A stretch of 64,000 nt of DNA. Origin: Chrysomallon squamiferum. Taxonomy: Eukaryota; Mollusca; Gastropoda; Neomphalida; Peltospiridae. Each line of letters begins with the position of its first letter. Position 1 is the first letter of the stretch. A program made the position numbers and the translations under genes. The notes beneath the pieces are model-generated. The model was not told where the DNA came from and made no database searches. It worked only from the letters and a program-made list of their open reading frames with translations. Where the stretch lies: NCBI GenBank assembly GCA_012295275.1, contig CM022665.1, positions 19,920,150 through 19,984,149 of the forward strand, read 5' to 3'. Positions 39,191 to 51,590 of the stretch are shown here, in pieces.

Positions 39191-39660
39191 AAATACACGT
39201 CACAAGTAAGTATTAAGATATTGATTATGTGAGCGAAAGCGACATCTGGAGACGTTTTTGTGATAGAAAGAAGAAACTGTAGACAGCACCGAGAGATGTT
39301 TTTTTGAACTACGTCTGTGAGAGGTGAGGTGCGGTAGATGATTTCATTACGTGTTTTCTCAGAGGTCGGCTCAAACACTGGGTCGTCATTTTTGCGAAGA
39401 CCTGTATAACACCAGCGAAATAAGAACGTCGTCGACGACGTGGTGTCGTCTTTCACCGAGACGTGAGTTTTCAGCGGCAGCGAGCAATTACATCAAATTG
39501 AAACTCATTTTTAATGTCCAGTCCAAATTACTTCTTTCCTGTACACAGACGACGTATTCTGCTCTTTTCTCCCCATTCACTGCTCGATGACGACGTTTGG
39601 TAAACAAATTTCTCACAGAGTAAATTACTCTCCGTTTTGTAACTCTTCAGTGAATTCAAA
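39191..39660 (+). promoter_or_regulatory. GC-richer unique island with a 16-bp palindrome
   Basis: ACGTCGTCGACGACGT at 39426-39441 is a perfect palindrome in a non-repetitive, CpG-bearing island. Overlapping mirrored frames have no family signature. Candidate regulatory element. Confidence 0.3.
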
Positions 39661-39949
39661 ACAGAGAAGGGAAGAAGAAGAAGAAGAAAAAATAAAATAA
39701 TAATAATAATAAAGGAAAAAATGTCAGATTATTATTTTTATTTTTGTTAATGTTTTTTTTTTTTTTTTTTTTTTTTATTTTAATTTATTTTTTCTGTATT
39801 ATTTATTATCATTATTGTTTTTGATTTTTTAAAGACTTCCACGATTGCAATAGTTTTCAAACTATTGGTTTATGTAATCAACATCACATTCATTAAAATA
39901 ACAAACATCAGTATATTTTTTTTATGTTCATATGTATTTTTTATGTTCA

Positions 39950-39980
<31 letters not shown>

Positions 39981-41078
39981 ATACACATAAATAATTCAGC
40001 AAAAAAAGAAAAAAAAGAAAAATGTGTATGACTAATCTACTGTATCGAATGTTCTGTTTGAGTAGACGAATCTACTTTTGATATAAATATCTTTATCTCA
40101 AGTAGATCAAGCTGATATTACTGACAGTTTAAAATTCTTAGATCTTCAGTAGAAATAGTTGATCGTGAAAATTACTTTATTATTATTATTATTATTATTT
40201 ATCTCGAGTTACAAAAAACACTACTGAAAAGTACAGAGAAATTGAACAGAAATCTATGAAGAACGATTCTTTGTTTATCCTTACTCAGATAAATCGCTGA
40301 ATGATTTCTTCCTTTTTTCATAACAAAATTCACTGTTCTTATTTCTTTACCAACACTGCTAGCTTATTTTCTGTCTTTCAGTCTATCCATCTACCTTTTT
40401 ATCTTTTTTCTTTTTTCATTCTTTATTTATTTCAACTTGATATCGGTTAACTCTTTTACTCGAATGAAACAGGTTGACACGTATTTATATTAAAATAACT
40501 GAAACAAGCTGTGTTAAATGACTTGATATAGCGAAACACGTTGATGTTCATAAATAGCATAAATAGTGTGATGCTGTTTTGTTTGTTTATTCCAACACAT
40601 TATTTTTCTTTCTTAATTTTCTGCGAATCACAGTGTTTAGACAAGTAATAGCAGCATAGACTGATGTAGATACAAGTAGACAGATGTAAGATATAGTAAA
40701 ATAACACGACAGCTATTTATCAGTCTAGTTTGACGAAAGTTAATAATACATTTTGTTATACATACTTATCTAATTCCCCGATGTAAAAATAGTAGTGATA
40801 CGAATTTGTATTAAAATAAGTGAAACAAGCTGATATTTTTTAAGGTTATTTTATTTTATTTTATTTTATTTTATTTATTTATTTATTTTATTATTTTGTT
40901 GTTGTTTAAAGACTCGTTGAATGTAAAAATGACTAGGCTGAAAAATTAATGTAGTCTCGTGGTTAAAAAAACAAATAGTTTAGACTGATGTGATTTCTAC
41001 TTTTACATTTGTAATAATGATAATATTAATAATAATAACAATAAAAATAATAACAGTAATAACAATAACAACAACAGC

Positions 41079-41115
<37 letters not shown>

Positions 41116-41225
41116 GTAATAGTAATTATTATTATAATTATTATTATTATAAAAATAATAACAACAACAACAGTAATAATAAAATGAATGAAATGAATAA
41201 TAATAATAATAATAATAACAACAAC

Positions 41226-41266
<41 letters not shown>

Positions 41267-41400
41267 TAGTAATCTTGTGATTAAAAAAAACAAACAGTAT
41301 GGACTAATATATTCTGCTATTTGTATGTCAGACAGACTGAGTAAATGTAACAATATTTGATCATAGAGAATAAAATCACGTGTTGACATATGATAATGTA
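39661..41400. repeat. AT-rich spacer with several short arrays
   Basis: GAA/AAT 39673-39712, poly-T 39750-39776, ATCT 39948-39980, TTA 40172-40200, TTTTA/TTTA 40848-40890, AAT/AAC 41030-41262. Copies of a TTTGTATTAAAATAAGTGAAAC-like unit at about 40480 and 40805 match the array at 43735-44115. Confidence 0.8.
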
Positions 41401-41760
41401 ATTTTCTAGCAGTGACGTGGGGTGGGGGACTGGCGGTGTGGATTTACTCTCTCCCAGGCGGCTAATCGTAGATCAAACAAAGATGAATGTCAGAAAATTA
41501 ACTCACTGTCGTCTCGTTTTGTTCTCATGGAAATTTGATGAGAAATGAAGACGTAAAAAAAAATGTCTGTCGTCTGCCTGAATTTTCTCCATGACAACTC
41601 GTAAGTGCAGTGATTGCATGCTGCCACGTGGCCGATGCACGTGCAGGCTACACGTGCAAATAAAGGTGTGCACGGAAAAAAGGATGTCGCGCCCCTCTGG
41701 CGGTACGTCAGTTTGATGACCACTCTGCAGACAAAAGTGATACCACTTACAGTCCGATAT
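41401..41760 (+). promoter_or_regulatory. GC-richer island with three evenly spaced CACGTG boxes
   Basis: CACGTG at 41625-41630, 41638-41643 and 41651-41656: three canonical E-boxes exactly 13 bp apart. About 34 bp further, 41690-41703 on the minus strand resembles a CTCF core (CCGCCAGAGG). Clustered CACGTG is typical of targets of Myc/Max, USF, MiT/TFE or CLOCK/BMAL bHLH factors. No exon is visible nearby, so an enhancer or a hidden promoter is the best guess. Confidence 0.4.
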
Positions 41761-42220
41761 AAACGTATCTGATTTACATTTCTAGCTACATGTAAACTGG
41801 TCCTTATTTATAGTTCGACATCTAGTTGTATGTTAACTGGTCCTCAGTTACATTTCGACAATTATACATAAACTAGTATTATTTAATTTTTTTACCTTTG
41901 TTGTATATAAATTAGTATTATTTATATTTTTAACTTTGTTGTATATAAAAATTAGTATTATTTATATTTTTACCTTTGTTGTATATATAAATTGGTATTA
42001 TTTTTATTTGTATCTTTGTTTTTGTATATAAATTAGTAGTAATTACATTTTTACCGTTGTTGTTAGGTATAAATTAGTATTATTTATATTCTTACCTTTG
42101 TTGTATATATAAATTAGTATTATTTTTATTTTTACCCTTTTATATGTAAATTGGTATTATTTATATTTTACCATTATTATATGAAAATTAGTATTTTATA
42201 TATTTTAACTTTTATATGTA
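41761..42220. repeat. Minisatellite, unit about 40 bp
   Basis: AAATTAGTATTATTTATATT followed by TTTACCTTTGTTGTATAT recurs eight or so times from 41865. A TAACTGG-centred decayed repeat precedes it. Confidence 0.85.
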
Positions 42221-42655
42221 TTTAAGAGTTAATTAAACGTACATTACCTGTTTAATATTAGTTATATCTAAAATGTTTTTCGTTTAGGTTACCATAGACC
42301 GATTCTATGTAAAAATATCGTTTCGATAACTCTAGACTGATTTTATTTATTTATTTATTTGTTTGTTTGCTCGTTTGTTTCTGTTTTGCGTGTTTGTTTT
42401 TCGTTTGCTTTTATTAGATGTTATAGGTTCTGTGTCCAAATACATATGCTAAATATTGGTTATATGAAATAGCTGTAGACTGTTTATCTTTTCTATACAC
42501 GAGCTATAGATTGCGATAGATTAATTGTTTTACAGTTTCATGGATGCCTCCTCTTACATAAGCTAGCAGTTTCTTTAGACTGGTACTAAGCTATTTTCTA
42601 GTCTGGTTTATGCATTTATATCATATCAGGGCTAGTAATCGGTGTATTTATTTAT
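42221..42655. other. Unique AT-rich spacer
   Basis: TTTG/TTTA units 42341-42375. No gene. Confidence 0.5.
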
Positions 42656-43190
42656 GCTGATTCTAGCTGGCGTAAAACGTTGTCAGTTCTAGTTTCTATT
42701 TGTTAATATAGGCTGATTTATGTTAGTTCATATAGGCTGATTCTAGTCTGTGTGAATTTCTTTCAGTTCTAGTTTATGTGTGTTAATACAGGTTGACTGT
42801 AGTCTGTGTAAAACTCTCTCAGTTCTACTTTCTATATGATAATATAGGCTAATTATGTGTTAATACAGGTTGACTGTAGTCTGTGTAAAACTCTCTCAGT
42901 TCTAGTTTCTATATAATAATATAGGCTAATTATGTGTGTTAGTACAGGTTGACTGTAGTCTGTGTAAAACTCTCTCAGTTCTAGTTTCTATATAATAATA
43001 TAGGCTAATTATGTGTTAATACAGGTTGACTGTAGTCTGTGTAAAACTCTCTCAGTTCTAGTTTCTATATAATAATATAGGCTAATTATGTGTTAATACA
43101 GGCTAACTTGTGTGTTAATATAGGGTGATTTATGTGTGTGTGTGTGTGTGTTAATATCAGCTGACTCTAGTCTGTGTAAAACACTCTCAG
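42656..43190. repeat. Minisatellite, unit about 77 bp
   Basis: TATGTGTTAATACAGG, TTGACTGTAGTCTGTGTAAA, ACTCTCTCAGTTCTAGTTTC and TATATAATAATATAGGCTAA recur. Copies at 42850-43100 are almost identical, and outer copies are decayed. Confidence 0.92.
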
Positions 43191-43734
43191 TTCTAGCTCT
43201 CTGTATTTCTGACTACAACACGCCGAGAACGTTGGCTTGGATCTGTGGATGAGTAGAATTGGGAACGACGACTTGGTCAAGTATTTGAATACGACTTCAC
43301 TAATGTCACAATCTGCATACCACCAAACAACCCCGACGTGCCTCAGTGGAAATGCAGGCAATTTTCCTAAGAGAGCCCGGATCACGCAGGGCAAATGTCT
43401 TTACCTAGGAAGCAAATTTTGTTTGACTGAAAAACTCAAATTTTCCTTGACAGGTTCGCTGTGGACAGAACGTTTGAGTGTCGAAGTTTGCCCAGCAAAT
43501 ATGATGATGTCAGGATGTTTGTTTGGCAGTCGACTTTGTAAAAGAAATACGTCCATTCCAGAGAATTCTGGAGACTAAACGTGAAACCATTTTAGAATGT
43601 TTAGTCAGTTAATATAGATAAGATAGTGACTTCCCTGAATAACGTAACATATCTTGTAACTTCCCCTCCATAACGTTGACAAACTTGTCTGTTGACATAT
43701 CTAGAGAGGTTTTTGTCTTTGTGTGTAAATACAC
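43191..43734. other. Unique GC-richer stretch with an unassigned frame
   Basis: A 113-codon + frame (43237-43578, MDLWMSRIGNDD...) and a mirrored 75-codon - frame. Cys and Ser are common in the former, but no domain or splice logic is evident. It could be a fragment of an old element or a regulatory island. Confidence 0.3.
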
Positions 43735-44115
43735 GCTGATCTAATGATGAATTAAACAAGCTGATAAGTATTTGTATTAAAGTAGGTGAAACATGTTAAT
43801 ATGTATTTGTATTAAAAGAAATGAAACAAATTGATACGCATTTGCATTAAAATAAGTGAAAAACAAATTGATATGTATTTGTATTAAAATAAGTGAAACA
43901 TGTTAATATGTATTTGTATTAAAATAAATGAAACAAACTGATATGTGTTTCTATTAAAATAAGTGAAACATGTTGATACATATTTGTATTAAAATAAATG
44001 AAACAAGTTCATACGTATTCGTATTAAAATAAGTGAAACAAGGTCACATATATTTTTATTAAATGAAATAAGCTGATGTGTGTTTGTATTAAAATAGTTG
44101 TATTAAACAAGTTGA
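43735..44115. repeat. Minisatellite, unit about 37 bp
   Basis: TTGATATGTATTTGTATTAA followed by AATAAGTGAAACA recurs about ten times with variants. Confidence 0.88.
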
Positions 44116-44379
44116 TATAATGAAACACGTTGATATTGATACAAAAAACAGTATGTTGACTTTTAAACAATGATGTGTTAATGAACTTAAATATATTGAT
44201 ATATTAAACAGTATTAATGTATTAAAACAGATATTTTAAACTCTACAATATTTTAGATACATGAGCTATATTTGGTATTTTCAAATATTTATTTATTATT
44301 TATTTATATCATTTGCGATTTTATTCTTGTTTCCGCAATTATCAAGAATGCTTATTTTGGTTAGAAGTTTATTTCCTTA

Positions 44380-44444
<65 letters not shown>

Positions 44445-44725
44445 TAATAATAATAAAATATAAAGAATAAAAAATAATTAAAAACCAAAAAATAAAAAAT
44501 ATAAAAAATAAAAAATAAAAGAAAGAAAGAAAACATTTGTCAAATTTTATTTAAAAAAACTGTTATATCAAAATCAAATGTTAAAAATAAACATACATTT
44601 GTTCTATTAACATATACAATGAATTCTCAAACTTCATTTTTCAATTCAATTTTTAATTCTTTTTTTTATTTTTATTTTTTTTTTATTTGCGAATTAAAAA
44701 GTTAAATATTCACGGAGTGAAATAT
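44116..44725. repeat. AAT array and A-rich DNA
   Basis: AAT about 44382-44456, then AAAAAT-like units to 44525 and AT-rich DNA. Confidence 0.85.
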
Positions 44726-45000
44726 GAAGCTAGCGTCTAATTGTCATTCGCTATTCTGCGTCACATTGTTTTCAAATTTCGGTTGCTGTTTGTTTAGTAT
44801 GGATGGCCCGTCTCGCTCATGATGCGATTAAAACGTCCATTTACAGCACCGTGTAATACGAGAGTGATGCGCACGAATACAGCCAGCTCGTTATCTCAGT
44901 AAATAAGTCGCGGGTTTTCTGTAATGGGGTAGGGTCGTCACAACTTCGTCATAAGACGTTTTGTCAACGTCCACGTAGTCTTTAAACTGTGTTTTATTTA
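44726..45000 (+). promoter_or_regulatory. Unique island, candidate conserved non-coding element
   Basis: Non-repetitive, CpG-bearing DNA between arrays, with homeodomain-like GATTAAAA and several ACGTC/ACGTA cores. No frame with coding character. Confidence 0.28.
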
Positions 45001-45061
45001 TTATCTTACAGAATTTAAGTGTATCAATGTTTATGTATGTCTTTTTGCTTGCGTGTATCTG

Positions 45062-45070
45062 GTGTGTGTG

Positions 45071-45115
<45 letters not shown>

Positions 45116-45208
45116 GTATGTATGTATCTATGTATATATGTATGTATGTATGTATATATATATATGTATGTATATGTATGTGTGTGTGTGTGTGTGTGTG
45201 TGTTGCGC

Positions 45209-45242
<34 letters not shown>

Positions 45243-45285
45243 TTATGTATGTATGTATGTATGTATATTTATATATGTATGTATT

Positions 45286-45352
<67 letters not shown>
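45062..45352. repeat. Compound TG/TA/TATG array
   Basis: Alternating blocks of TG, TA, TATG and TATT (TA 45079-45108 and 45219-45242; TG about 45178-45203 and 45302-45352). Open in all frames, which produces meaningless Tyr/Cys/Val/Ile proteins. Confidence 0.95.
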
Positions 45353-45354
<2 letters not shown>

Positions 45355-45660
45355 ATTGGTGGATATATGTACGTTTGAATGAATATATGTATGAACAAAC
45401 AACACTGGTCATAAATTATTATGTGTCGTGTTTTTTCTTCTTATGTTTAATAAATAATGTATCAGATTCTTAATAATTAATTTTAAAATCAAAACTGTTG
45501 TCTTCAAACAGCTGTTTTATTATATTGTTTTGTTCTTTTTTTTTTTTTTTTTTTTTCTTCCTCAGTGAGTCTTGTATAATTAAATTTATAAAAAATAAAT
45601 ATTTCTCAGTCTGAGATATCAAAACGTGAACATGGAAAAAAAAAAAAAAAAAAAAAAAAA
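45353..45660. other. AT-rich spacer with homopolymer runs
   Basis: Poly-T 45535-45557 and poly-A 45636-45660. Confidence 0.6.
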
Positions 45661-46000
45661 TTGCGGAGCTATCGTTAAAAAATTGAATTCTTCCGTCGAC
45701 TTGGCTTTCATTAATTGTGAATGATAATTAGCAGAAACAATCAATCTGCATAACTAAACATGACAGCAGCGGGGTGGGGTTCACATCAAAGACGTTGTTA
45801 AGACGTTGGCGTGGTGCGTCGTGTACATCAAAGTCGTGTTATCATTGTTACTAATCGATTACACGGTCCGGTCCGAGTCTAGCCTTCACGTCAATTACGA
45901 ATGACGGTTGTCCGTGCAGGGAGTGGACACCATGACACAGGTGACATCGCTCTGGAATTGATTTCTCGTCACAACAGGTTTTGTGAGAAATAAAACTTGA
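45661..46000 (+). promoter_or_regulatory. Unique island dense in homeodomain-type sites
   Basis: Within 45706-45765 the sequence holds ATTAATTG, TAATTA, CAATCAATC and ATGACAGC: Hox/Antp, PBX-like and MEIS-like cores within 60 bp. The island runs to 45990 and is followed by poly-A. The clustering suggests an enhancer, but activity is unknown. Confidence 0.33.
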
Positions 46001-47234
46001 CCAAACCTCAAAAAAAAAAAAAAAAAAAAAAATTGAAATGAAATTTGATCAGATCTCTACAAATTTTAAATAATGTTTTAAACGAAACTTTATTACATCA
46101 CTAGAAATTTTAAATGGTGGGAAATAAATTTTTAAATAATATTATAATAATACGTATATAAAAGTAACAAATATAACTCATGAGTACTTATCTGTTTCTT
46201 ACAGAAAATAATTGGAAGCGTATGTATTTGTGTTTTAGAATAATCTCTCTCTCTATCTCTATTTTTCTCTATTTCTCTCTCTTATTATCTCTCAGTCTGT
46301 CTTTCTGTCTGTCTCTCTGTTATGTCTGTCTTTCTGACTGTTTCTGTATTACAACACACGGGCGCCTATCTGTCTGTCATAGGAATGGCTTGATCTTTTA
46401 CAACTTCAATAACACACTTCGTGTCTGTTATCCCGAGCTGTGTATGTAATACAACAGAGGTAAAGGGAGATTACTGCGGCGAGGAAGGGTGCGGAGTTCT
46501 GTGAGAACGGGTAGAGGAATGGGGCAGTGAAACACCTGCAACTCGACGAGTACAAAGGAGGCCGAGTCTCGTGCGTTGCTAAGCTACACTTGAATCCAGG
46601 TAATCAGACATTGACACGAGGCAGGTGTGCTTCGTGGTCTCGTTTGTTACCGTTCACCGAGAGATTTATTAGAAATACCATAAAGTAGACTTTGCAATAG
46701 CGATACAGTAGTAAATGTTAATGAACGCCTCCTCATAACAATTGTAAAATGTGAAAATTTTGTCTGCCTTTTGTCGCCTGTCAAAGGTGAGGTGTTCAAA
46801 TCACATGTGTGCGTTTCGTTCGGCCAATCTGCCAGGGTTTAGAGCAGTACTCGCTTTTCATTATGTTAACTTAGAGAGTATTTACAAAAAGCGTTTCTCT
46901 GATGACAAGAGAACTTTCTTGTTTGCCCCGTGTTCGCAGTCTAATACCTGACAATTCTCAGTTGACTTTACAATTACGATAGTCTTCTGTAAGACCTCAC
47001 ATATCTTCATTCATATTCGTTTAGTTAACACGAAATTTTACAAATTTCTGCGACATACAGATTTAATACAAGCAAGTATTATCTGCTATAATATTATATT
47101 AATGCTAGTTTATTTAACATGAAATTTTACAGATATCTTGCACAGATATAATACAAACATGTATTACCTACAACTGTCTGCTGCAATATTCACACAAATA
47201 CTGCTTTATCGTAGTTATTTTTATGTTTTATTTT

Positions 47235-47273
<39 letters not shown>

Positions 47274-47640
47274 GGAAAAAAAAAACCAATTCACTTAGAA
47301 GACAAATCGCTGATTTTATCATTGTAAAAAGATAAGTAGCAAAAAATAGTTCGACTGTTTCATATCGTTTATTTTATAAGTTAATTAAGAAGAAAAAAAA
47401 CCCACACCAAACAACAAGAACAACAACAATAAAAAAAATAAAAAATTAAAATTAAAAATTAAAATAAATAAATAAATAAAAAAAACCCAGAAACCTCACA
47501 CAACACATTAGACATTAGAAATAAACATTTAAACATCTAGACAAGAAAAATAAAACCTAACCAGACGCACAGAAAGAGACGAATGAAGCTAGGTAGACGA
47601 ACTGATATTACAGATTACATACATGATTCTTATGCAGACC
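46001..47640. other. Mixed spacer with CT-rich tract and unique island 46440-46980
   Basis: Poly-A 46010-46032, CT-rich 46243-46340, unique DNA 46340-46980 (frames without family signature; CAGGTG and CACCTG E-boxes), CA 47238-47271, and AAAT/poly-A units 47420-47490. Confidence 0.5.
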
Positions 47641-48075
47641 CAACTCAAACCACCATAAATTTGTAATCACCTTTCTTTATCAGTAACTTTGAATTTACAT
47701 CATTTGGCAGATCTGAATATTCATACCGAACACCATTCCGCGTACAAATCACTCATTTCAAATGCAATTTTCTTGCCACAATAATTTTATTTTGTGACAA
47801 CAGTTTCATTTTTTTCTCACCTCCCACGGGCCTGCGACAATAAACGTGTTTGGCGATATTAAACTGTACAAGTAAATATTGGAAATTATTTCACTCTAAT
47901 CTTCTTACATCGAGGAATCATGAGCAGGGAAGCGTGCAGTCGACATTGCAAATCCCCAAATGTACATTTATTTGTTGTGCGGCGTGGGAACTGCAGTGAT
48001 CTTAGCAGAGCAAATGTTCTCCAAACCAACCACTGAAATTACACCTCTCCACGTGAACACCAAACAACGTAGAAA
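47641..48075 (+). promoter_or_regulatory. Unique island, candidate conserved non-coding element
   Basis: About 430 bp without any simple repeat. Contains CAATAAACGTG near 47840, TAAATATT fork-head-like and ATAATTTTAT Hox-like cores, and balanced composition unlike its flanks. Confidence 0.28.
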
Positions 48076-49046
48076 AAATGTCCACAGAAACTAAATTTCA
48101 AAAACCTGATTCCTAGTTTACAAACATTCGTTTTATACTTTAATTTTCAAATACACACAAAGAAAAGTTTTGCTCTAATACGAAATCACGACTAGAGATT
48201 TTGTAATAAAGTTTAAACCTGCCACTGTGAAATGAATTTGCTAATTTACATATCTACGTTAATTTACTATTGCGTTATTACATTTCTCTTTCTTTTCTTC
48301 CTAGTGTATTTCTGCTTCATATATTTATTTATTTATTTATTTATAATGAAGAAATATACCACAAAAGAAGAAAAGAAAGAGAAATGTATGTTAGTAACGC
48401 ATAAATTTATTGGCAGTATAATTAAATTATTTTTTTAAAATATATATTTCATCTATTTCAAATTAATTAATATAAATATTATACATATATCCTCTGCGTG
48501 TTTTTGAACACTCTTTGTACACGTGTATATATATTTTAACTCACATAAATGAACAAATCGGTATTAGTTAAGTCAGAAAACGTTGAAGTAAAGAAGTGAA
48601 TTTTAACTAAGTGAAAAATCACTGAAGTAAAGTCTAAGAAAGACAAAAAACAAATAACACACAACTGGTTGCCAGTGCCTGGAGATGATCACGTGATTCA
48701 GGTGTTACAGGTAGCAAAATTACCCGTGATTGCCTGAGTGTGAGATGTAAACATATATGTATGTTCATCATTCACATTAGACATGCACACATACACACAA
48801 AATAATAAATAAATAAATAAATAAATAAATAAGTAAATAAATAAATAAATAAAATAATAAAAAATAAAAATAACAACTAAAAACCCCAGCTAATATTGCA
48901 ATAATATTTAACTAAGAGTCAGCTTAATAAATATTTCTATTATACTGTAAATATTAAAAATACGAGAGTGTGAAAAATTATAATATTTAAGCCATTGTCA
49001 ATATAGCAAAGAGCTCTCGCTTTGTGTGTATCTCTCTGTCTATGAG

Positions 49047-49048
<2 letters not shown>
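48076..49048. other. AT-rich spacer
   Basis: TTTA 48318-48344 and AAAT 48806-48855. A short unique patch at 48660-48760 contains CACGTGA. No gene. Confidence 0.55.
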
Positions 49049-49135
<87 letters not shown>

Positions 49136-49150
49136 CGCTCGCTCGCTCTC
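49049..49150. repeat. CT dinucleotide array ending in GCTC
   Basis: CT 49050-49131, then GCTC units to 49150. Confidence 0.96.
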
Positions 49151-50214
49151 TGTTTCAATTTAATCAATAGTTTAGTGCTGATAATGTAACAAAGCTGACG
49201 CTGTTTAGTTTTCTCTGTAGTAGTTCATGTTTTAACAATGACGTAGTTGTAGAAATATAATGTCGTTAGCGTTGATGAAACTCGTGAGAACAGTCTGTTT
49301 CAGCACATTTTACAGTTACTTTCACTATTCACAAGTCTCTCAGGAGATATCAACATCTCGCGATGGTGTCGTGGTAGTGATATCATCATCATCACCGGTG
49401 TTGCTGTCATGTTTCTCCAGGATGAAAGTGAAAGTAGAGTTGGTAAAAACAAATAACTGATCTGTTTGTCTGAGGCTAATAATAAACAAAATTAACAACT
49501 GATTAAAAACATTTAATATTGCAGGTCTCTGTGTAAACTTTGTTATATCCAACAAATGACTCAGACAACAACAGTAAATCAAACTTTTTTTAAGACTGTT
49601 AAAAGTAAATTTCCTGCAGTTCATTAACATAACACAAACAACAAGAAATAATTTCTAATACTGATACAAATTTAACAACATTTTTAAATACATCGTCAAA
49701 ATTTCTTTTTCCTCAACCTGTTAAAATACTGCTGCTGTAGCAAAACTTTTTTTTTCTAAGTCTGGTAATAGTAAGATTCCAACAGAAGCAACGACAGATA
49801 CGTTGTAAGACTGATAACAATAAAAACTTGAAGAGTTTTCATGTACACAGACATCACAATATATCATCACATATCACTTGCATCATCTCTTCTACAAACA
49901 TTTCAACATTCCAGCAATAGTTCAAATCACACATCAAAGACATTTCTATATCTCAGATTTTTTACCATCAGTATACTGTTGTGATATATTTTATCTGTTG
50001 ATAAAAGAAGATATGGATATTATAAATACTGCTGTTTTCACTGATTAAATGCATCTGCAATACAATCACATTATTTTTGTATTTATATTTTATATTATTA
50101 CCACAATTTTAAAATTACGATTGTTTACTACTGAAGACGTACAAAGTTACGATTGTTTATCACTGATAACGAACATTACGAGTGTGCATAGCTAGAAACT
50201 ACAAGATCGTAAAC
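49151..50214. other. Mostly unique spacer
   Basis: Unique 49160-49480 (frames without family), then AT-rich with a decayed repeat near 50100-50180. No gene called. Confidence 0.5.
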
Positions 50215-50975
50215 TCTACTTTGTAGCTGTAATTTGTAGTGTTGTAACGTTCTCTGTTGTGAGTATGTTAATAGAAACTGCAATATAGTAGTAAACTGTA
50301 CTTTGTAACTGCAATTTGTAGTAAACTTTGTAACTGCAATTTGTAGTTTTGTAACCTTCTCTGTTTTGTTATTAGAAACCTTCTCTTTGTAACTGCTGTG
50401 AGTATGTTATTAGAAACTGCAATATAGTAGTAAACTGTACTTTGAAACTGTAATTTGTAGTTTTGTAACGTTCTCTGTTGTTTGTTATTAGAAACAATAT
50501 AGTAGTAAACTGTACTTTGTAACTGTAATTTGTAGTTTTGTAACGTTCTCTGTTGTGAGTATGTTATTAGAAACTGCAATATAGTAGTAAACTGTACTTT
50601 GAAACTGTAATTTGTAGTTTTGTAACGTTCTCTGTTGTGAGTATGTTATTAGAAACTGCAATATAATAGTAAACTGTACTTTGTAACTGTAATTTGTAGT
50701 TTTGTAACGTTCTCTGTTGTGAGTATGTTATTAGAAACTGCAATATAGTAGTAAACTGTACTTTGAAACTGCAATTTGTAGTTTTGTAACGTTCTCTGTT
50801 GTGAGTATGTTATTAGAAACTGCAATATAGTAGTAAACTGTACTTTGTAACTGCAATTTGTAGTTTTGTAACGTTCTCTGCTGCGAGTATGTTATTAGAA
50901 ACTGCAATATAGTAGTAAACTGTACTTTGTAACTGTAATTTGTAGTTTTGTAACGTGCTCTGCTGCGAGTGCACA
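50215..50975. repeat. Minisatellite, unit 82 bp, dimeric order
   Basis: Units start AACTGCAATATAGTAG at about 50276, 50416, 50572, 50654, 50736, 50818 and 50900; one copy near 50493 lacks the start. The last five keep an exact 82-bp period. The variant CTTTGTAACTG alternates with CTTTGAAACTG in the first seven units, so the array probably grew as 164-bp dimers. Long minus-strand frames (LQNYKLQLQ...) come from the repeat. Confidence 0.93.
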
Positions 50976-51340
50976 CAGAAGCAGATGTGAGGTGGACTGC
51001 TCCTCTCTGCAAACACTCGAGTCTCTAATGGGGTTTAATGAAGGGCGGGGCACAATGGATTCCAGTGTGAATTGTGAACATGTTTGCAGAAGACACAACC
51101 ACTGACAAAGAACACAAAAACCTATATGAAAGATTTTCTTGTGACACGTCCAGTCACACTGTGTGCTGTTCACTAGAGTACATAAAAATAAATATTTCTA
51201 CGTTATTAAAACTAACTCCAAGTAATTCTAGATCAAACAACTACGTCACGAGCTCTCGTTGTTCAGCTAATCACAGACTTAGATCTGAAATCACTTCTCT
51301 GTATAAAACTGTGTTTTATATCGTATAGAGTTGTATCTCT
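50976..51340. other. Unique GC-richer stretch
   Basis: Overlapping frames on both strands (51074-51328 + and 50895-51173 -) without a family. Candidate regulatory DNA. Confidence 0.3.
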
Positions 51341-51502
51341 ATATTAATCCCAAACAGTATGTTTTTACTATTTTTATTTTATATAAATGCTACTATACAT
51401 TTGTGTCATTCATACTAAAATGCTGTACAGTATGATAATGTAATATACATGCATTATATTCTATTATTATTATTGTTGTTGTAGTAGTAGTAGTAGTAGT
51501 TG

Positions 51503-51540
<38 letters not shown>

Positions 51541-51590
51541 GTTTTAAAATACTTGTGTAAACAATGAATATTTGAGAATGCAAAACTGTT
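51341..51590. repeat. TAG/TTG/TTA compound array
   Basis: TTA/TTG, TAG, TTG, TTA blocks 51460-51541 within AT-rich DNA. Confidence 0.85.

Noticed and set aside
45019-45473. 119-148 codon Tyr/Cys/Val/Ile frames on both strands
   Set aside because: They arise from TG/TA/TATG arrays, which lack stops in most frames.
46751-46951. 66-codon frame with a TTCAAATC string resembling a B box
   Set aside because: The B-box match is partial, there is no A box and the frame has no family signature.
50268-51173. Minus-strand frames with repeated LQNYKLQLQS motif
   Set aside because: They follow the 82-bp minisatellite; 82 is not a multiple of three, so the frame shifts at each unit, and no coding constraint is visible.
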